64,000 nt of DNA from the NCBI GenBank assembly GCA_003858485.1, contig RQYD01000002.1, positions 124,001 through 188,000 of the forward strand, read 5' to 3'. Below, piece after piece: positions 26,108 through 34,881 of this stretch. Under the pieces are notes generated by a model. The model was not told where the DNA came from. It did not search any database and saw only the letters and a program-made list of their open reading frames with translations. A program made the translations under genes and the position numbers. The stretch's first letter is position 1, and every line of letters starts with the position of its first letter. This DNA is from Clostridiales bacterium COT073_COT-073. Its GTDB lineage: Bacteria; Bacillota; Clostridia; Lachnospirales; Vallitaleaceae.

Positions 26108-27127
26108 CTACTTTTTAACTTCGGTAAAGCAGACACAAACACATTCCGGTGCATATACATTTTTTTGACATAAAGTTAATTTTCCGGTTACCAAATCCCG
26201 CTCAAATAAGGTCAGATCATCACTTTTTTGATGAGCTACCACCAAAAAACGCTCACTTCCATCCAGCATAAAATCTCTTGGGAAATCACCATAAGTCGGA
26301 ATATGGTCAAGTAATTGCAAGCTGCCATCCTCCCTAATTCCATAAATTACAATCGAATTATGTCCGCGATTAGAAGCATACAAAAATCTGCCATCCCGGG
26401 TAATCCGAATGGCCGCACCGGCACTGAAGTCCTTAAAATCTTCGGGCAGCATGGTAATAATTTGCTGCTGTGATAATTTGCCACTTTCCGGATCAGCTGC
26501 CAGCACCAGAATTTGGCTGGAAAGTTCTCCTAAAACATACACCAGCGGCTTGTCCGGATGAAATGCCAAATGTCTGGGGCCAAAGCCGGCCGGGGTTTTA
26601 AACCGGGAATATTCTTTTAAAGTTCCATTTGCGCTTGGCTCATATAAATAAACTTCATCTGTTCCCAAATCACACACAAACAAAAATCTGCCGCAAGGAC
26701 TGATCTGTGCAAAATGAACATGCGCCTTTTCCTGGTTGGGGTGAACGCTGCTGCCAACATGGACAATCCGTTCCGTTTCTTTTAAACCACCGGTCGTTTC
26801 CTGTACCACCGATAATCTGCTATCATGATAATTGGCCAGGTAAAACTGTTTGCGTTCTTCATCCCAGGAAATATGACAGGGCGAGCCGCTGCCCAGATCA
26901 ACCTGGTCAGTAATATTGCCATTTTCAACCTTTGCCATACCGCCAAACTCTCCATTTTGAATACAGGTATAAATCATTCCGCCTTTTTCCAGCAAATAGG
27001 TTGACTTATCTGCCTTAACCAAAGTTACATAATTTTCCAGTCTTTTCTTTTCTGTATCCAGAGTGATGGCCGCAATTCCTTTATTGGCCTTATTGGTATA
27101 ACCACCTAATAATATCGTTTGTTTCAT
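26108..27127 (-). CDS. Lactonase-family protein, probable 6-phosphogluconolactonase (YbhE type)
   Basis: A 339-residue seven-bladed beta-propeller of the PF10282 lactonase family. Repeated blade motifs include SPCHISWDEERK, HFAQISPCGRFLFVCDLGTDEVYLYE, GFGPRHLAFHPDKPLVYVLGE and ASNRGHNSIVIYGI. E. coli YbhE/Pgl of this family hydrolyses 6-phosphogluconolactone. Presence within 4 kb of gnd and zwf on the same strand supports that role. It has its own promoter. The alternative is another sugar lactonase. Confidence 0.85.
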   Translation of the reverse strand: MKQTILLGGYTNKANKGIAAITLDTEKKRLENYVTLVKADKSTYLLEKGGMIYTCIQNGEFGGMAKVENGNITDQVDLGSGSPCHISWDEERKQFYLANYHDSRLSVVQETTGGLKETERIVHVGSSVHPNQEKAHVHFAQISPCGRFLFVCDLGTDEVYLYEPSANGTLKEYSRFKTPAGFGPRHLAFHPDKPLVYVLGELSSQILVLAADPESGKLSQQQIITMLPEDFKDFSAGAAIRITRDGRFLYASNRGHNSIVIYGIREDGSLQLLDHIPTYGDFPRDFMLDGSERFLVVAHQKSDDLTLFERDLVTGKLTLCQKNVYAPECVCVCFTEVKK

Positions 27128-27205
27128 GGTCGATCCTTTCTTTGCAGTGCTTGGGTTTAAAATAAATGGGAATTAACCTGGCTTCGATAACCTCTCTTTA
27201 AGCTA

Positions 27206-27234
27206 ATTATACTCTATCTTTAACCATTTGACCA
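27206..27234 (-). promoter_or_regulatory. Candidate promoter of the lactonase gene
   Basis: Minus strand: -35 TGGTCA (27229-27234), 17-nt spacer, -10 TATAAT (27206-27211). The leader to the ATG at 27127 would be about 72 nt. Confidence 0.55.
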
Positions 27235-27289
27235 GTCTAAAATCTTTTGTTGATCTTTTATCTTTTCCTTGCTAAAGTGTATCTTACTA

Positions 27290-27384
27290 ACTCAAATTTC
27301 CCACAGTCTTTTTTGGCTCTATCCCGCTCCAGGGAGCGGGCACATGGGTTCCACTATCGCAACTTGCTTCGCAAGATTGCTTTC
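27290..27384 (+). repeat. Dispersed repeat family B, copy 1
   Basis: Contains TTTCCCACAGTCTTTTTTGG, then a CCCGCTCC/GGGAGCGGG hairpin, CACATGGGTTC, and the hairpin GCAACTTGCTTCGCAAGATTGC-type segment (split as GCAACTTGC-TTC-GCAAGATTGC). The same order occurs at 61036 and, inverted, at 61282-61382. It lies in the 562-nt gap between the lactonase gene and clpB; apart from this repeat, the lactonase promoter and the hairpin at 27544-27594, the gap shows nothing. Confidence 0.75.
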
Positions 27385-27543
27385 GAGATTGCCAACTATA
27401 TTTTTCTTGTTTTCTAAACGCACTTTCTTTGCATAAAATTTATCAAACTCAGTTGGATCTTTAGATAAAGGACATCAAAATAATATGAAATAATGTACAG
27501 AATTTTTAGGCGAAGTCGTAGGATAGCCTTGCAATCAAAATTT

Positions 27544-27594
27544 AAGTGAAGCCATCAAAAAACGTCAGTGTTTCCTTGATCGCTCCACTTTTTT
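27544..27594 (+). terminator. Hairpin with T-run on the plus strand, no plus-strand gene nearby
   Basis: AAGTG-A-AGC-C-ATCAA pairs with TTGAT-C-GCT-C-CACTT (13 bp with two mismatches), followed by TTTTTT. It would end plus-strand RNA, yet no plus-strand gene lies upstream; an unannotated small RNA is possible. Confidence 0.35.
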
Positions 27595-27689
27595 AGTTCT
27601 CAAATACCATCTTTGACAAATATTGACCCGACAGCGGATAAATGACAGACACTTTCAGTCATCCTCCCAGATAGCCTGCTCTACATTCC

Positions 27690-30272
27690 TTACTTGCTGA
27701 CTACAAAATCATCATTTTCCAGGTCAATGGTCACGGTATCACCTTCCCGCACATGGCCGGCAATGATTTCCCGGCCAAGTTTGGTTTCAACCATCCGCTG
27801 CATATAGCGTTTGACCGGTCTGGCACCAAACATTGGCTCATAAGCACTTTCCGCAATTTTATCTTTGGCCGCATCGGTTAAAGTCAAGTGAATTCTTTCC
27901 TCATCCAGCCGCTTTTGAATCGAGCGGATATTCAGCTCAATAATTCCTCTGATTTGTTCCCTGGTCAATGGTGAGAACAAAACAATATCATCAATCCGGT
28001 TTAAAATCTCCGGTTTAAAGTAAGCATGAAGCTGCTCCATCACTTTCTTTTTAACCGCTTCTTCAATGGTTCCGGTTTCACTGATACCAGTCAGCAAAGT
28101 CTGACTGCCAATATTAGAAGTCATAATCACCACTGTATTCTTAAAGTCAACCGTCCGTCCCTGGCTATCGGTCAGACGACCATCATCCAGTAACTGCAGC
28201 AGGACATTAAATACTTCCGGATGTGCTTTTTCAATCTCATCAAACAAAATAACGGAATATGGTTTGCGCCGCACTGCTTCGGTTAGCTGACCACCTTCCT
28301 CAAAACCAACATAGCCCGGAGGTGCTCCGATCAGGCGGGCAACTGCATGCCTTTCCATATATTCACTCATATCAATCCGAATCATATTGTCCTGTGTATC
28401 AAACAAAGCTTCTGCCAGTGCCTTGGCCAGCTCCGTCTTGCCCACTCCGGTCGGCCCAAGGAAAATAAAGCTGCCAATCGGGCGATTGGGATCTTTCAAG
28501 CCTGCCCGGCCACGGATCACTGCATCGGTTACCGCCTCAACTGCTTCATCCTGGCCAATTACCCGCTCATGTAAGATTTTATCCAGCTGCAACAAACGTT
28601 CTTTTTCTGAAGAATTCAGCTTACTAACCGGAATGCCTGTCCAGCGCGAAACGATCTCCTCAATTTCTTCCTCTGTCACTTCCTCTTTCAGCAAAGTTAA
28701 ATGCTTGGTTTTGGCACTTTCCTTTTCTGCCTGGAGCTCCTTTTCCAGCTCCGGCAAACGCCCATACTTTAAACTGGCCAGTTTTTCCAAGTCATAGGCG
28801 CGCTCTGCCTTTTCAATTTCCAAATGGGCTTTTTCAATTTCGGCTTTTATTTCCTTTTCCTTATTTAATCCTGCTTTCTCCAGCTCCCACTGTGCTTTCA
28901 TGCTGTTGACCTGCTCTTTATACTCAGCAATTTCCTTTTCTAAATTAGCCAGCCGCTCCTTAGAGGCAATATCATCCTCCTTAGCCAATGCCTGCTTTTC
29001 AATTTCCAACTGCATGAGTTTCCGGGAAATTTCATCCAGCTCACCCGGCATGGAATCAATCTCCGTTCGGATCATAGCCGCCGCCTCATCCATTAAGTCA
29101 ATGGCCTTATCCGGCAAAAAACGATCCGTAATATAGCGATGCGATAAGGTAGCGCAGGCAATCAAAGCCCCATCTGTAATACGGATTCCATGATGGATCT
29201 CAAACCGTTTTTTTAGTCCTCTTAAAATAGAAATCGTATCTTCAACTGTGGGTTCATCCACCAAAATCGGTTGAAACCGTCTTTCCAAGGCCGCATCTTT
29301 TTCAATATACTGACGATATTCATCTAAAGTCGTTGCACCAATACAATGAATTTCTCCTCTGGCCAACATTGGCTTTAAAAGATTACCTGCATCCATCGAG
29401 CCTTCCGTCTTACCTGCTCCAACAATGGTATGTAGTTCATCAATAAATAAAATAATCTCACCATTGGATTTGGTAATTTCATTTAAAACTGCCTTTAGTC
29501 TTTCCTCAAATTCACCACGATATTTGGCACCGGCCACCAGTGCACCCATATCCAGGGCAAAAATTTTCTTATTTTTTAATCCCTCTGGCACATCACCATT
29601 TAGTATCCGCTGGGCCAAACCTTCCACCACTGCCGTCTTACCCACGCCTGGCTCACCAATCAAAACTGGATTATTTTTGGTCCGGCGGGATAAGATGCGA
29701 ATCGCCCGGCGGATCTCGCCATCCCGGCCAATCACCGGATCCAGCTTCCCGCTTCTGGCCATTTCCACCAGTTCCCGTCCATATTTTTGCAGGGCTTCAT
29801 AACTTTCCTCGGGATTATCGGTTGTCACCCGCTTATCTGCCCGCAGTTGCTTTAAAGCATTTAAAAACTTTTCTAAACCAATGCCATAATCATCCATGAT
29901 TTTTTTAGAAGCTGTGCTTTTTTCTTTTAATAAGGCCAGGTATAAATGTTCAACACTGACATAATCATCTTTAAATTGCTGCGCCTCTTCCTCCGCCGCA
30001 ATCAGAAGCTGCTGAAAACGCCTGGAGCCATAGGTCTGAACATCACCGCTGACACTTGGCAATTTGTCCAAAGCTCTTTCCAGAGCATCCCTATAGCCTT
30101 TTAAATCAATATTTAAATACGCTAATATTTTTACGATCAAACTTTCCTCGACAGCCAATAAGCCGTAATGCAAATGCTCTCCGTCCACTTGTTGGTGTCC
30201 ATATTTAATTGCGATTTTTTGAGCAATATTAATTGCTTCTCCTGATTTTTGTGTAAATTTTTCCAAATTCAT
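27690..30272 (-). CDS. clpB: ClpB disaggregase chaperone
   Basis: An 860-residue Hsp100 ATPase that, with DnaK, extracts polypeptides from aggregates. Order: Clp N-domain with two repeats (1-145), AAA-1 (Walker [14 protein letters not shown] near 200), a long coiled-coil middle domain (about 410-525, [17 protein letters not shown]), AAA-2 (Walker [15 protein letters not shown] near 600; [24 protein letters not shown]) and the D2-small domain. The middle domain and lack of a ClpP-binding loop separate it from ClpC/ClpA. Expression is controlled by HrcA through the CIRCE element just upstream. Confidence 0.97.
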   Translation of the reverse strand: MNLEKFTQKSGEAINIAQKIAIKYGHQQVDGEHLHYGLLAVEESLIVKILAYLNIDLKGYRDALERALDKLPSVSGDVQTYGSRRFQQLLIAAEEEAQQFKDDYVSVEHLYLALLKEKSTASKKIMDDYGIGLEKFLNALKQLRADKRVTTDNPEESYEALQKYGRELVEMARSGKLDPVIGRDGEIRRAIRILSRRTKNNPVLIGEPGVGKTAVVEGLAQRILNGDVPEGLKNKKIFALDMGALVAGAKYRGEFEERLKAVLNEITKSNGEIILFIDELHTIVGAGKTEGSMDAGNLLKPMLARGEIHCIGATTLDEYRQYIEKDAALERRFQPILVDEPTVEDTISILRGLKKRFEIHHGIRITDGALIACATLSHRYITDRFLPDKAIDLMDEAAAMIRTEIDSMPGELDEISRKLMQLEIEKQALAKEDDIASKERLANLEKEIAEYKEQVNSMKAQWELEKAGLNKEKEIKAEIEKAHLEIEKAERAYDLEKLASLKYGRLPELEKELQAEKESAKTKHLTLLKEEVTEEEIEEIVSRWTGIPVSKLNSSEKERLLQLDKILHERVIGQDEAVEAVTDAVIRGRAGLKDPNRPIGSFIFLGPTGVGKTELAKALAEALFDTQDNMIRIDMSEYMERHAVARLIGAPPGYVGFEEGGQLTEAVRRKPYSVILFDEIEKAHPEVFNVLLQLLDDGRLTDSQGRTVDFKNTVVIMTSNIGSQTLLTGISETGTIEEAVKKKVMEQLHAYFKPEILNRIDDIVLFSPLTREQIRGIIELNIRSIQKRLDEERIHLTLTDAAKDKIAESAYEPMFGARPVKRYMQRMVETKLGREIIAGHVREGDTVTIDLENDDFVVSK

Positions 30273-30294
30273 CGGACAACCCTCCTTTATGTTG

Positions 30295-30321
30295 TTAGCA
30301 CTCTTTATCTTTGAGTGCTAA
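30295..30321. promoter_or_regulatory. CIRCE operator (HrcA binding site)
   Basis: A perfect TTAGCACTC-N9-GAGTGCTAA inverted repeat lies 22 nt upstream of the clpB ATG and overlaps the expected transcription start. CIRCE is bound by HrcA, which represses heat-shock genes at normal temperature. Confidence 0.97.
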
Positions 30322-30325
30322 CAAC

Positions 30326-30354
30326 AGTATAATCACTTTAAGACTTAATGTCAA
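30326..30354 (-). promoter_or_regulatory. Consensus sigma-A promoter of clpB
   Basis: Minus strand: -35 TTGACA (30349-30354), 17-nt spacer, -10 TATACT (30326-30331). The start point would lie at or just inside the CIRCE element, so HrcA directly blocks transcription. Confidence 0.9.
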
Positions 30355-30709
30355 TAGTAATTTCAAGTTTTATGTTTTCTTAAAACTTATTTTGTCTATG
30401 GTTTCCTACAAGAGAGTTTAACTTCTACGGCTACTCTTACCGACCTTTCTGACAGTTTTTTAAGAAATGCAATGTAAAAGCCCGTTGATATAGCTCGCAC
30501 TATCGCAGCTTGCCCGACAAAATTGCTTTCCAGGCACATACTACCATAAGTTCCTCTGCGAAGCTCTGGTGTTCCAGGCATTATGATCACTTGCGAAAAT
30601 GAAATGTCAGCCTGGAACTCTTGATATAAACCAGCCTAAGCTGCAAAGAATTTTGTAATGTACATAGCGAAGAGAGTAAGAAGAGAATAAAGTGAACATA
30701 AAAAATTAC
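30355..30709. other. AT-rich intergenic stretch with a family B fragment
   Basis: No credible gene is seen between the clpB promoter and the padR promoter. At 30498-30530 the plus strand reads CACTATCGCAGCTTGCCCG followed by ACAAAATTGCTTTC, matching the hairpin part of family B copy 1 (27351-27383) at about 29 of 36 positions. The rest shows no clear element. Confidence 0.5.
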
Positions 30710-30754
30710 TTGACCTGATAGAGTAATTATGGTATATTAAATTTACTCTATCAG
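30710..30754 (+). promoter_or_regulatory. padR promoter embedded in a 12-bp inverted repeat operator
   Basis: Plus strand: -35 TTGACC (30710-30715), 17-nt spacer, -10 TATATT (30733-30738). Arms CTGATAGAGTAA (30715-30726) and TTACTCTATCAG (30743-30754) are perfect inverted repeats flanking the -10. This is the expected layout for autorepression by the PadR protein encoded next. Confidence 0.8.
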
Positions 30755-30755
30755 A

Positions 30756-30881
30756 TATAGTAGTTTAAAATATGTGTCCATAATCTTTGCAGGTAATCCC
30801 CTTATGGATTGGCAAACGAGCACAGCCAGCAATTAATGGTATAATCCGGCAATTAAATATATTGCTACATATCCTACTATA
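30756..30881 (+). other. Potentially structured leader of padR
   Basis: In the roughly 195-nt leader, TATAGTAG (30756-30763) can pair with CTACTATA (30874-30881), and ATATGT (30770-30775) with ACATAT (30867-30872), closing a roughly 125-nt domain. Inside, CCATAA/TTATGG and GCAAT/ATTGC can form hairpins. No known riboswitch class is recognised. Confidence 0.35.
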
Positions 30882-30941
30882 AAATTTGCTTTTTCACCCG
30901 CAAAATTAATTTTGTATATGACCGAATACGGAGGTGATGCT

Positions 30942-31277
30942 ATGATTTCCAGTGATATCATGCGGGGATACCACGACATTATCATCTGTTTATTACTGGC
31001 CGAAGGCGATAACTATGGCTATATGTTATCTGCTCAAATCGAAGCCCGTTCCAGAGGTAAATATCAAATAAAAGAAGCCACTTTATATTCGGCCTTGAAC
31101 CGCTTGGAAAAAAATGGCTGTATCATTTCCTATGAGGGGAATGAAACTTTCGGCCGCTCCCGGACTTATTACCGCCTGTCGTCAATTGGCAAACAATTTT
31201 TACGTGAAAAGGCAATGGAATGGCAAGATACTCAAGAAGTAATTAATGAATTTTTTAAGGAGACTAATTATGAATAA
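30942..31277 (+). CDS. PadR family transcriptional regulator
   Basis: A 111-residue winged-helix repressor. The N-terminal MRGYHDIIICLLLAEGDNYGYML and KEATLYSALNRLEKNGCI segments are the PadR recognition region, followed by the wing (FGRSRTYYRLSS) and a short C-terminal dimerisation helix. The ATG at 30942 has an ideal GGAGGTGAT site; the frame begins earlier at a TTG that lacks one. It overlaps the next gene by 8 nt. It probably represses itself and the membrane protein through the operator at 30715-30754. Confidence 0.92.
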   Translation: MISSDIMRGYHDIIICLLLAEGDNYGYMLSAQIEARSRGKYQIKEATLYSALNRLEKNGCIISYEGNETFGRSRTYYRLSSIGKQFLREKAMEWQDTQEVINEFFKETNYE

Positions 31278-32049
31278 AATCGCCAATTATGTCAATAACT
31301 TATTTTACGCATATCCTAAAACTGAAGAAAATGCCCGGTTAAAGAACCAGATTTTAGACAGTCTGCAAAGCAAATATCAGCATTATCTCGCTCAGGGGAT
31401 GAATGAAGATGCCGCCTTCGGTAAGGCCATCAGTGACTTCGGACAAATCGGAGAACTTATGCCCTCAGCCGGTCCGGAAACAATCCCTATAGCTCCTGCC
31501 CGTGAACCATCCCCAAAATTACAGGCAGCCATGGACGCTTATCAAAATTATCTAACCACTTTTCGATTCATGATTGCCGGCGGAATTTTTCTCTGTATTT
31601 TAGCCATTGTTTTAAGTAGTTCCATAAACTCTTTTTATAGCGAACCTTATGATAATATTGTTACCACTGCTGCTTTCTTTTTACCGATAGCCATTGCGGT
31701 TACATTATTTGTCATTAGTAGCTTAAAGCATTCTCATTTAAAGAAAATGGTTTTAATCCTCAGCCGCCAGGAAAACTATTTTGCCTATATGGAATATTTT
31801 GCTGACTCTGATGATTTAATCAGCACCAATAGCGGCAATCCCTATTCTCGTTATATGGCTTCCGGCAACCATTTCAATTCCGCCAGTCACCCGACAGCTA
31901 AATTCTGTCCGGTAATTATAATGTCCGCTCTGATTATTTTCCTTATTCTGGGTTTTATTTATGATCTCTGGCATCCGGGCTGGATCGTCTTTCCTATTGG
32001 CGGCCTGCTGTGCGGCATTGTATCCATTCTTTTGCGCAATAATAAGTAG
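31270..32049 (+). CDS. HAAS-domain membrane protein, partner of PadR
   Basis: A 259-residue integral membrane protein. Residues 1-65 form the helical HAAS/DUF1700-like N-terminal region (YPKTEENARLKNQILDSLQSKY, EDAAFGKAISDFGQ) common in genes next to PadR regulators. Four TM helices follow (about 95-117, 130-155, 205-226, 232-252). AAGGAG precedes the ATG at 31270, inside the end of padR. PadR/HAAS pairs are often linked to envelope stress or antimicrobial response; no enzymatic function is visible. Confidence 0.8.
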   Translation: MNKIANYVNNLFYAYPKTEENARLKNQILDSLQSKYQHYLAQGMNEDAAFGKAISDFGQIGELMPSAGPETIPIAPAREPSPKLQAAMDAYQNYLTTFRFMIAGGIFLCILAIVLSSSINSFYSEPYDNIVTTAAFFLPIAIAVTLFVISSLKHSHLKKMVLILSRQENYFAYMEYFADSDDLISTNSGNPYSRYMASGNHFNSASHPTAKFCPVIIMSALIIFLILGFIYDLWHPGWIVFPIGGLLCGIVSILLRNNK

Positions 32050-32080
32050 TTCAATATATTATCATTTGTCGGGGCTGCCT

Positions 32081-32302
32081 CCGTCAGACCAAACGCTTTG
32101 CCTGAACTTTTTTGCCGCAGTTCTCTGATAATCCGCAAGCAAATTACCCACAAGGACATCGGATTTTACTACGCAAAACTGGTTGTCTGACGGTGAAACG
32201 CCGCAAAATGTAAATGCCTGCTGTGCAGTCGCTTCCATTTCTCCCCTTTCGCCACTCGCTATGCAAAATAGCTTTCGAAGCACACGCTTACGCGCTTCAA
32301 AA
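32081..32302 (+). repeat. Mosaic of repeat families A and B
   Basis: CCGTCAGACC (32081-32090) and GTCTGACGG (32185-32193) form a closing stem, then GTGAAACGCCGCAAAATG (32193-32210) and CTGCTGTGCAG match family A, TTTCGCCACTCGCTATGCAA to GCTTTCG (32247-32277) matches the family B hairpin, and ACGCGCTTCAAAATT (32290-32304) matches the family A end. It occupies much of the 441-nt gap between two convergent genes. Confidence 0.6.
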
Positions 32303-32337
32303 TTCTGGTTTGTACTGCTTTCTTTTACAAATAAAAT

Positions 32338-32442
32338 GAGGCTGTTGCAGATACAGATTATAAGTCAGATATTGCTATAAATTACAATCATTATACTCGA
32401 TATCTTGACTAACAATCTTAAAATGCAACAACCCCATTTTTT
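32338..32442. terminator. Large imperfect hairpin between convergent genes
   Basis: GAGGCTGTTGCA (32338-32349) pairs with TGCAACAACCCC (32424-32435), 10 of 12 positions. Inside, AGATT, AGTCA and GATAT pair with their complements, giving a nearly continuous stem. TTTTTT follows on the plus strand. It probably terminates the plus-strand padR operon and the minus-strand iron transport operon. Confidence 0.6.
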
Positions 32443-32490
32443 CGCCAATCCGGTGCTTAGATTCCTACAAAGCCGAACTAAACATGGGCT

Positions 32491-33741
32491 TTATTTCTTT
32501 TCTTTAAAGTATGTATTGGCATCCAGTGCTTCCATGGTAACTTCCTGATAGCCGCCAAAAGTAGTTTTGGCTAACTCATCATAGACCGGTTTCCCCACCA
32601 GGAAAGTGTAAATTTCATTTACTTTTTCAACCGGATCAATATCAGCAAATTTTTCCGGATACACAATCTTACCAACATAATAGCCTATGCCCATAGCAGT
32701 GTCAATATTGATATCACACCAAACAAACGACAGTTGAGCATAAACTTTTTTATTTTTAAAAGCATCCAGGTTTTGATAATATTCTTTATTCTTTAAGTAA
32801 TCTGCTTGAATTAAATGAATGCTGGCCAAGTCAATAAAAATAAATTCTGGATTCCATTTCAGGATTTGCTCCTTATCCACTTCTACCAAGCCATCTTTAC
32901 CAATTCCCTTAACCACATTATTAGCATGAATGACATCAAAAATCGGATAATTTTCTCTGGTGCCTTCAATTCCATGTGGCCCATTCCAGGCCAAACCGGC
33001 CGCATACACATTTTTTCTTTCACTTTCCGGAATATCTTTTGTTCTGTCCTGTAAGTCTTTTTTCAGGCCCTCCATAAAGGCAACCACTTCCTTGGCTCTG
33101 GCCTCTTTGCCCATAACTTTACCAATTAATTCCAGCGATTGGTATAATTTAGGGTCAAAAACCACTCCACTGCCATAATCAAGAGCCACCACCGGACAAC
33201 CGGTTTGCGCCTGGATCTTATCATACATCGAAGCATCGCTTTGATCAGCAAAAATCACGTCCGGTTTCGCCAGCAACACCGCTTCCCAATCTTCAATAAA
33301 GTATCCGCCGGCAAAGCTCTTCATCTCCAAGATCTGCGGGTTAGCCAAAGCATATGGACGATTGGTCAAATTTTTGGCATCTCTGGCTGATACTCCCACC
33401 AAATCATTTAAACCATTGATATAAGTATAAAGCCTTTGGGTGGTCGGGCTGTCAGTTAAAGCCACTTTCGCTGTCTTAGGCAAACGAACTTCCCGGCCGG
33501 CCATATCAATAATCACGATTTCTTCTGTCTGGTTTTCTGTCTTTGACTCTTCTTTTTCTTCCACTTTCGGCTCGACTTTTTCTTCTGTTTTAGCCGGTTC
33601 TTTTTCTGAACTTTGGGTTTCCGCAGATTTGGCCGAATTTTCCATTTTTCCTTCTTTGGTCGGTGCACTACAGCCAATAATCGTCAAAATGAGCAAGGCC
33701 ATTAAAAATAAGCTAAGTTTTCTGTGTAAAGATTGTTTCAT
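32491..33741 (-). CDS. Iron/metal-chelate ABC transporter substrate-binding lipoprotein
   Basis: A 416-residue lipoprotein: signal peptide with IIGC lipobox, a Lys/Glu/Thr-rich spacer (about 27-75), then a TroA/BtuF-like class III binding fold beginning with IDMAGREVRLPKTAKVAL. Long helix-linked lobes and the SBP-type GIGYYVGKIVYPEKF segment are visible. It is the last gene of an ATPase-permease-SBP operon. The ligand may be a siderophore, heme or another chelate; sequence does not decide. The ATG at 33741 with AGGAGG is chosen over an upstream start at 33804, which would hide the signal peptide. Confidence 0.85.
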   Translation of the reverse strand: MKQSLHRKLSLFLMALLILTIIGCSAPTKEGKMENSAKSAETQSSEKEPAKTEEKVEPKVEEKEESKTENQTEEIVIIDMAGREVRLPKTAKVALTDSPTTQRLYTYINGLNDLVGVSARDAKNLTNRPYALANPQILEMKSFAGGYFIEDWEAVLLAKPDVIFADQSDASMYDKIQAQTGCPVVALDYGSGVVFDPKLYQSLELIGKVMGKEARAKEVVAFMEGLKKDLQDRTKDIPESERKNVYAAGLAWNGPHGIEGTRENYPIFDVIHANNVVKGIGKDGLVEVDKEQILKWNPEFIFIDLASIHLIQADYLKNKEYYQNLDAFKNKKVYAQLSFVWCDINIDTAMGIGYYVGKIVYPEKFADIDPVEKVNEIYTFLVGKPVYDELAKTTFGGYQEVTMEALDANTYFKEKK

Positions 33742-33804
33742 TTTTTCCTCCTGAGTTAAAAAATATATTAAGGCTTTCTCAATGAGAAAAACCAAGTGTC
33801 GCAT

Positions 33805-34881
33805 TTACATTTTCGTCTGATAATCCTTAATTAAAATATATAAAAAAATGGGGGCACCTAAAAATGAAGTAATGACTCCCACCGGTAAAATAATTGGGGA
33901 AAGCATGGTTCGGGCAGCTGTATCCGATACCAGAAGCAGTAAAGCACCCATTAAAGCGGAGCCGGGAATTAAAAAGCGATGATCATTTCCTACCAAACGC
34001 CTGGTTATTTGCGGTGCAATCAGGCCAATAAAACTAATGATTCCTAAAAAAGAAACCGAGGCCGAAATTAAAACTGAGGCAAAAAACATACTGCCCAGCC
34101 GAATTCGCTGCGTATTGACCCCCAAGCTTTGGGCACTGTCTTCCCCGCCAATCATGGCATTATAATCCCAACTACGCAGCATAAAGTAAAAAAATGAAAT
34201 CAGCAGCAAACTCGCCAAAATTGACAGTTCATTCCAAGTTGCCCGGCCCAAATTGCCAAAAGTCCAAAAAACGGCAGCTGCCACATGATGCGATTCAGCA
34301 AAATATTGTAAAAAAGTAGTGCCGGCGCCAAATAATGAACTAATCGCTACACCAGCTAAAATCATGACATTGGGATGAAAGGCTTTAAGTTTTGATAAAG
34401 CCAGAATGACCGCAATCGCTGTCATCGATGATACAAAAGCGCAAAAAGTCACCATATAAGGTGCCATAATAAAAACAGAATCCGATTGTGAACTTTGTAA
34501 ACTGCCACCACCCAAAACAATAATAGCCACATTGGCTCCAAAAGCAGCAGCACTGGTCACTCCCAAAGTGGAGGGCGAAGCCAGCGGATTTTTTAAATTA
34601 TTTTGCATAATGCAGCCGGAAACTCCTAAACCGGCACCAGCTACTACTGCCGCTGTAATTCGGGGTAAACGAATGGTCCATACCACAATTTTTAAGGTAT
34701 CGCTTCCTCTACCCAATAGCGTTTCCCATAGATTATATAAAGTCATTTCTGCTACCCCCGAGCGCAGTGCAAAATACATGCTGGCCAGCACCAAAACCGC
34801 TAATATCAAAATAATTCCGGTTTTTTTTCGCTGATACTGAAAATAATCCCTGGTCAGTTTTTTATCTGCTTTCTTTTCCAT
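33805..34881 (-). CDS. FecCD/BtuC-type ABC permease
   Basis: A 358-residue permease with about ten TM helices. FecCD family segments include LPRITAAVVAGAGLGVSGCIMQNNLKNPLASP (key motif PRxxxAxxxGxxLxxSG), GIISFIGLIAPQITRRLVGNDHRFLIPGSALMGA and PVGVITSFLGAPIFLYIL. Such permeases form homodimers with an FepC-type ATPase to import iron chelates or cobalamin. It overlaps the ATPase gene by 20 nt, and a short gap separates it from the binding-protein gene. Confidence 0.93.
   Translation of the reverse strand: MEKKADKKLTRDYFQYQRKKTGIILILAVLVLASMYFALRSGVAEMTLYNLWETLLGRGSDTLKIVVWTIRLPRITAAVVAGAGLGVSGCIMQNNLKNPLASPSTLGVTSAAAFGANVAIIVLGGGSLQSSQSDSVFIMAPYMVTFCAFVSSMTAIAVILALSKLKAFHPNVMILAGVAISSLFGAGTTFLQYFAESHHVAAAVFWTFGNLGRATWNELSILASLLLISFFYFMLRSWDYNAMIGGEDSAQSLGVNTQRIRLGSMFFASVLISASVSFLGIISFIGLIAPQITRRLVGNDHRFLIPGSALMGALLLLVSDTAARTMLSPIILPVGVITSFLGAPIFLYILIKDYQTKM

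Noticed and set aside
30396-30590. 64-codon minus-strand frame upstream of clpB
   Set aside because: No ribosome site or family match, and it covers the family B fragment; it looks like chance in repeat-derived DNA.
32062-32283. 73-codon minus-strand frame with MEATAQQAFTFCGVSPSD
   Set aside because: It lies wholly in the A/B mosaic repeat. Its similarity to the frame at 50227-50508 reflects repeat DNA, not a conserved gene.
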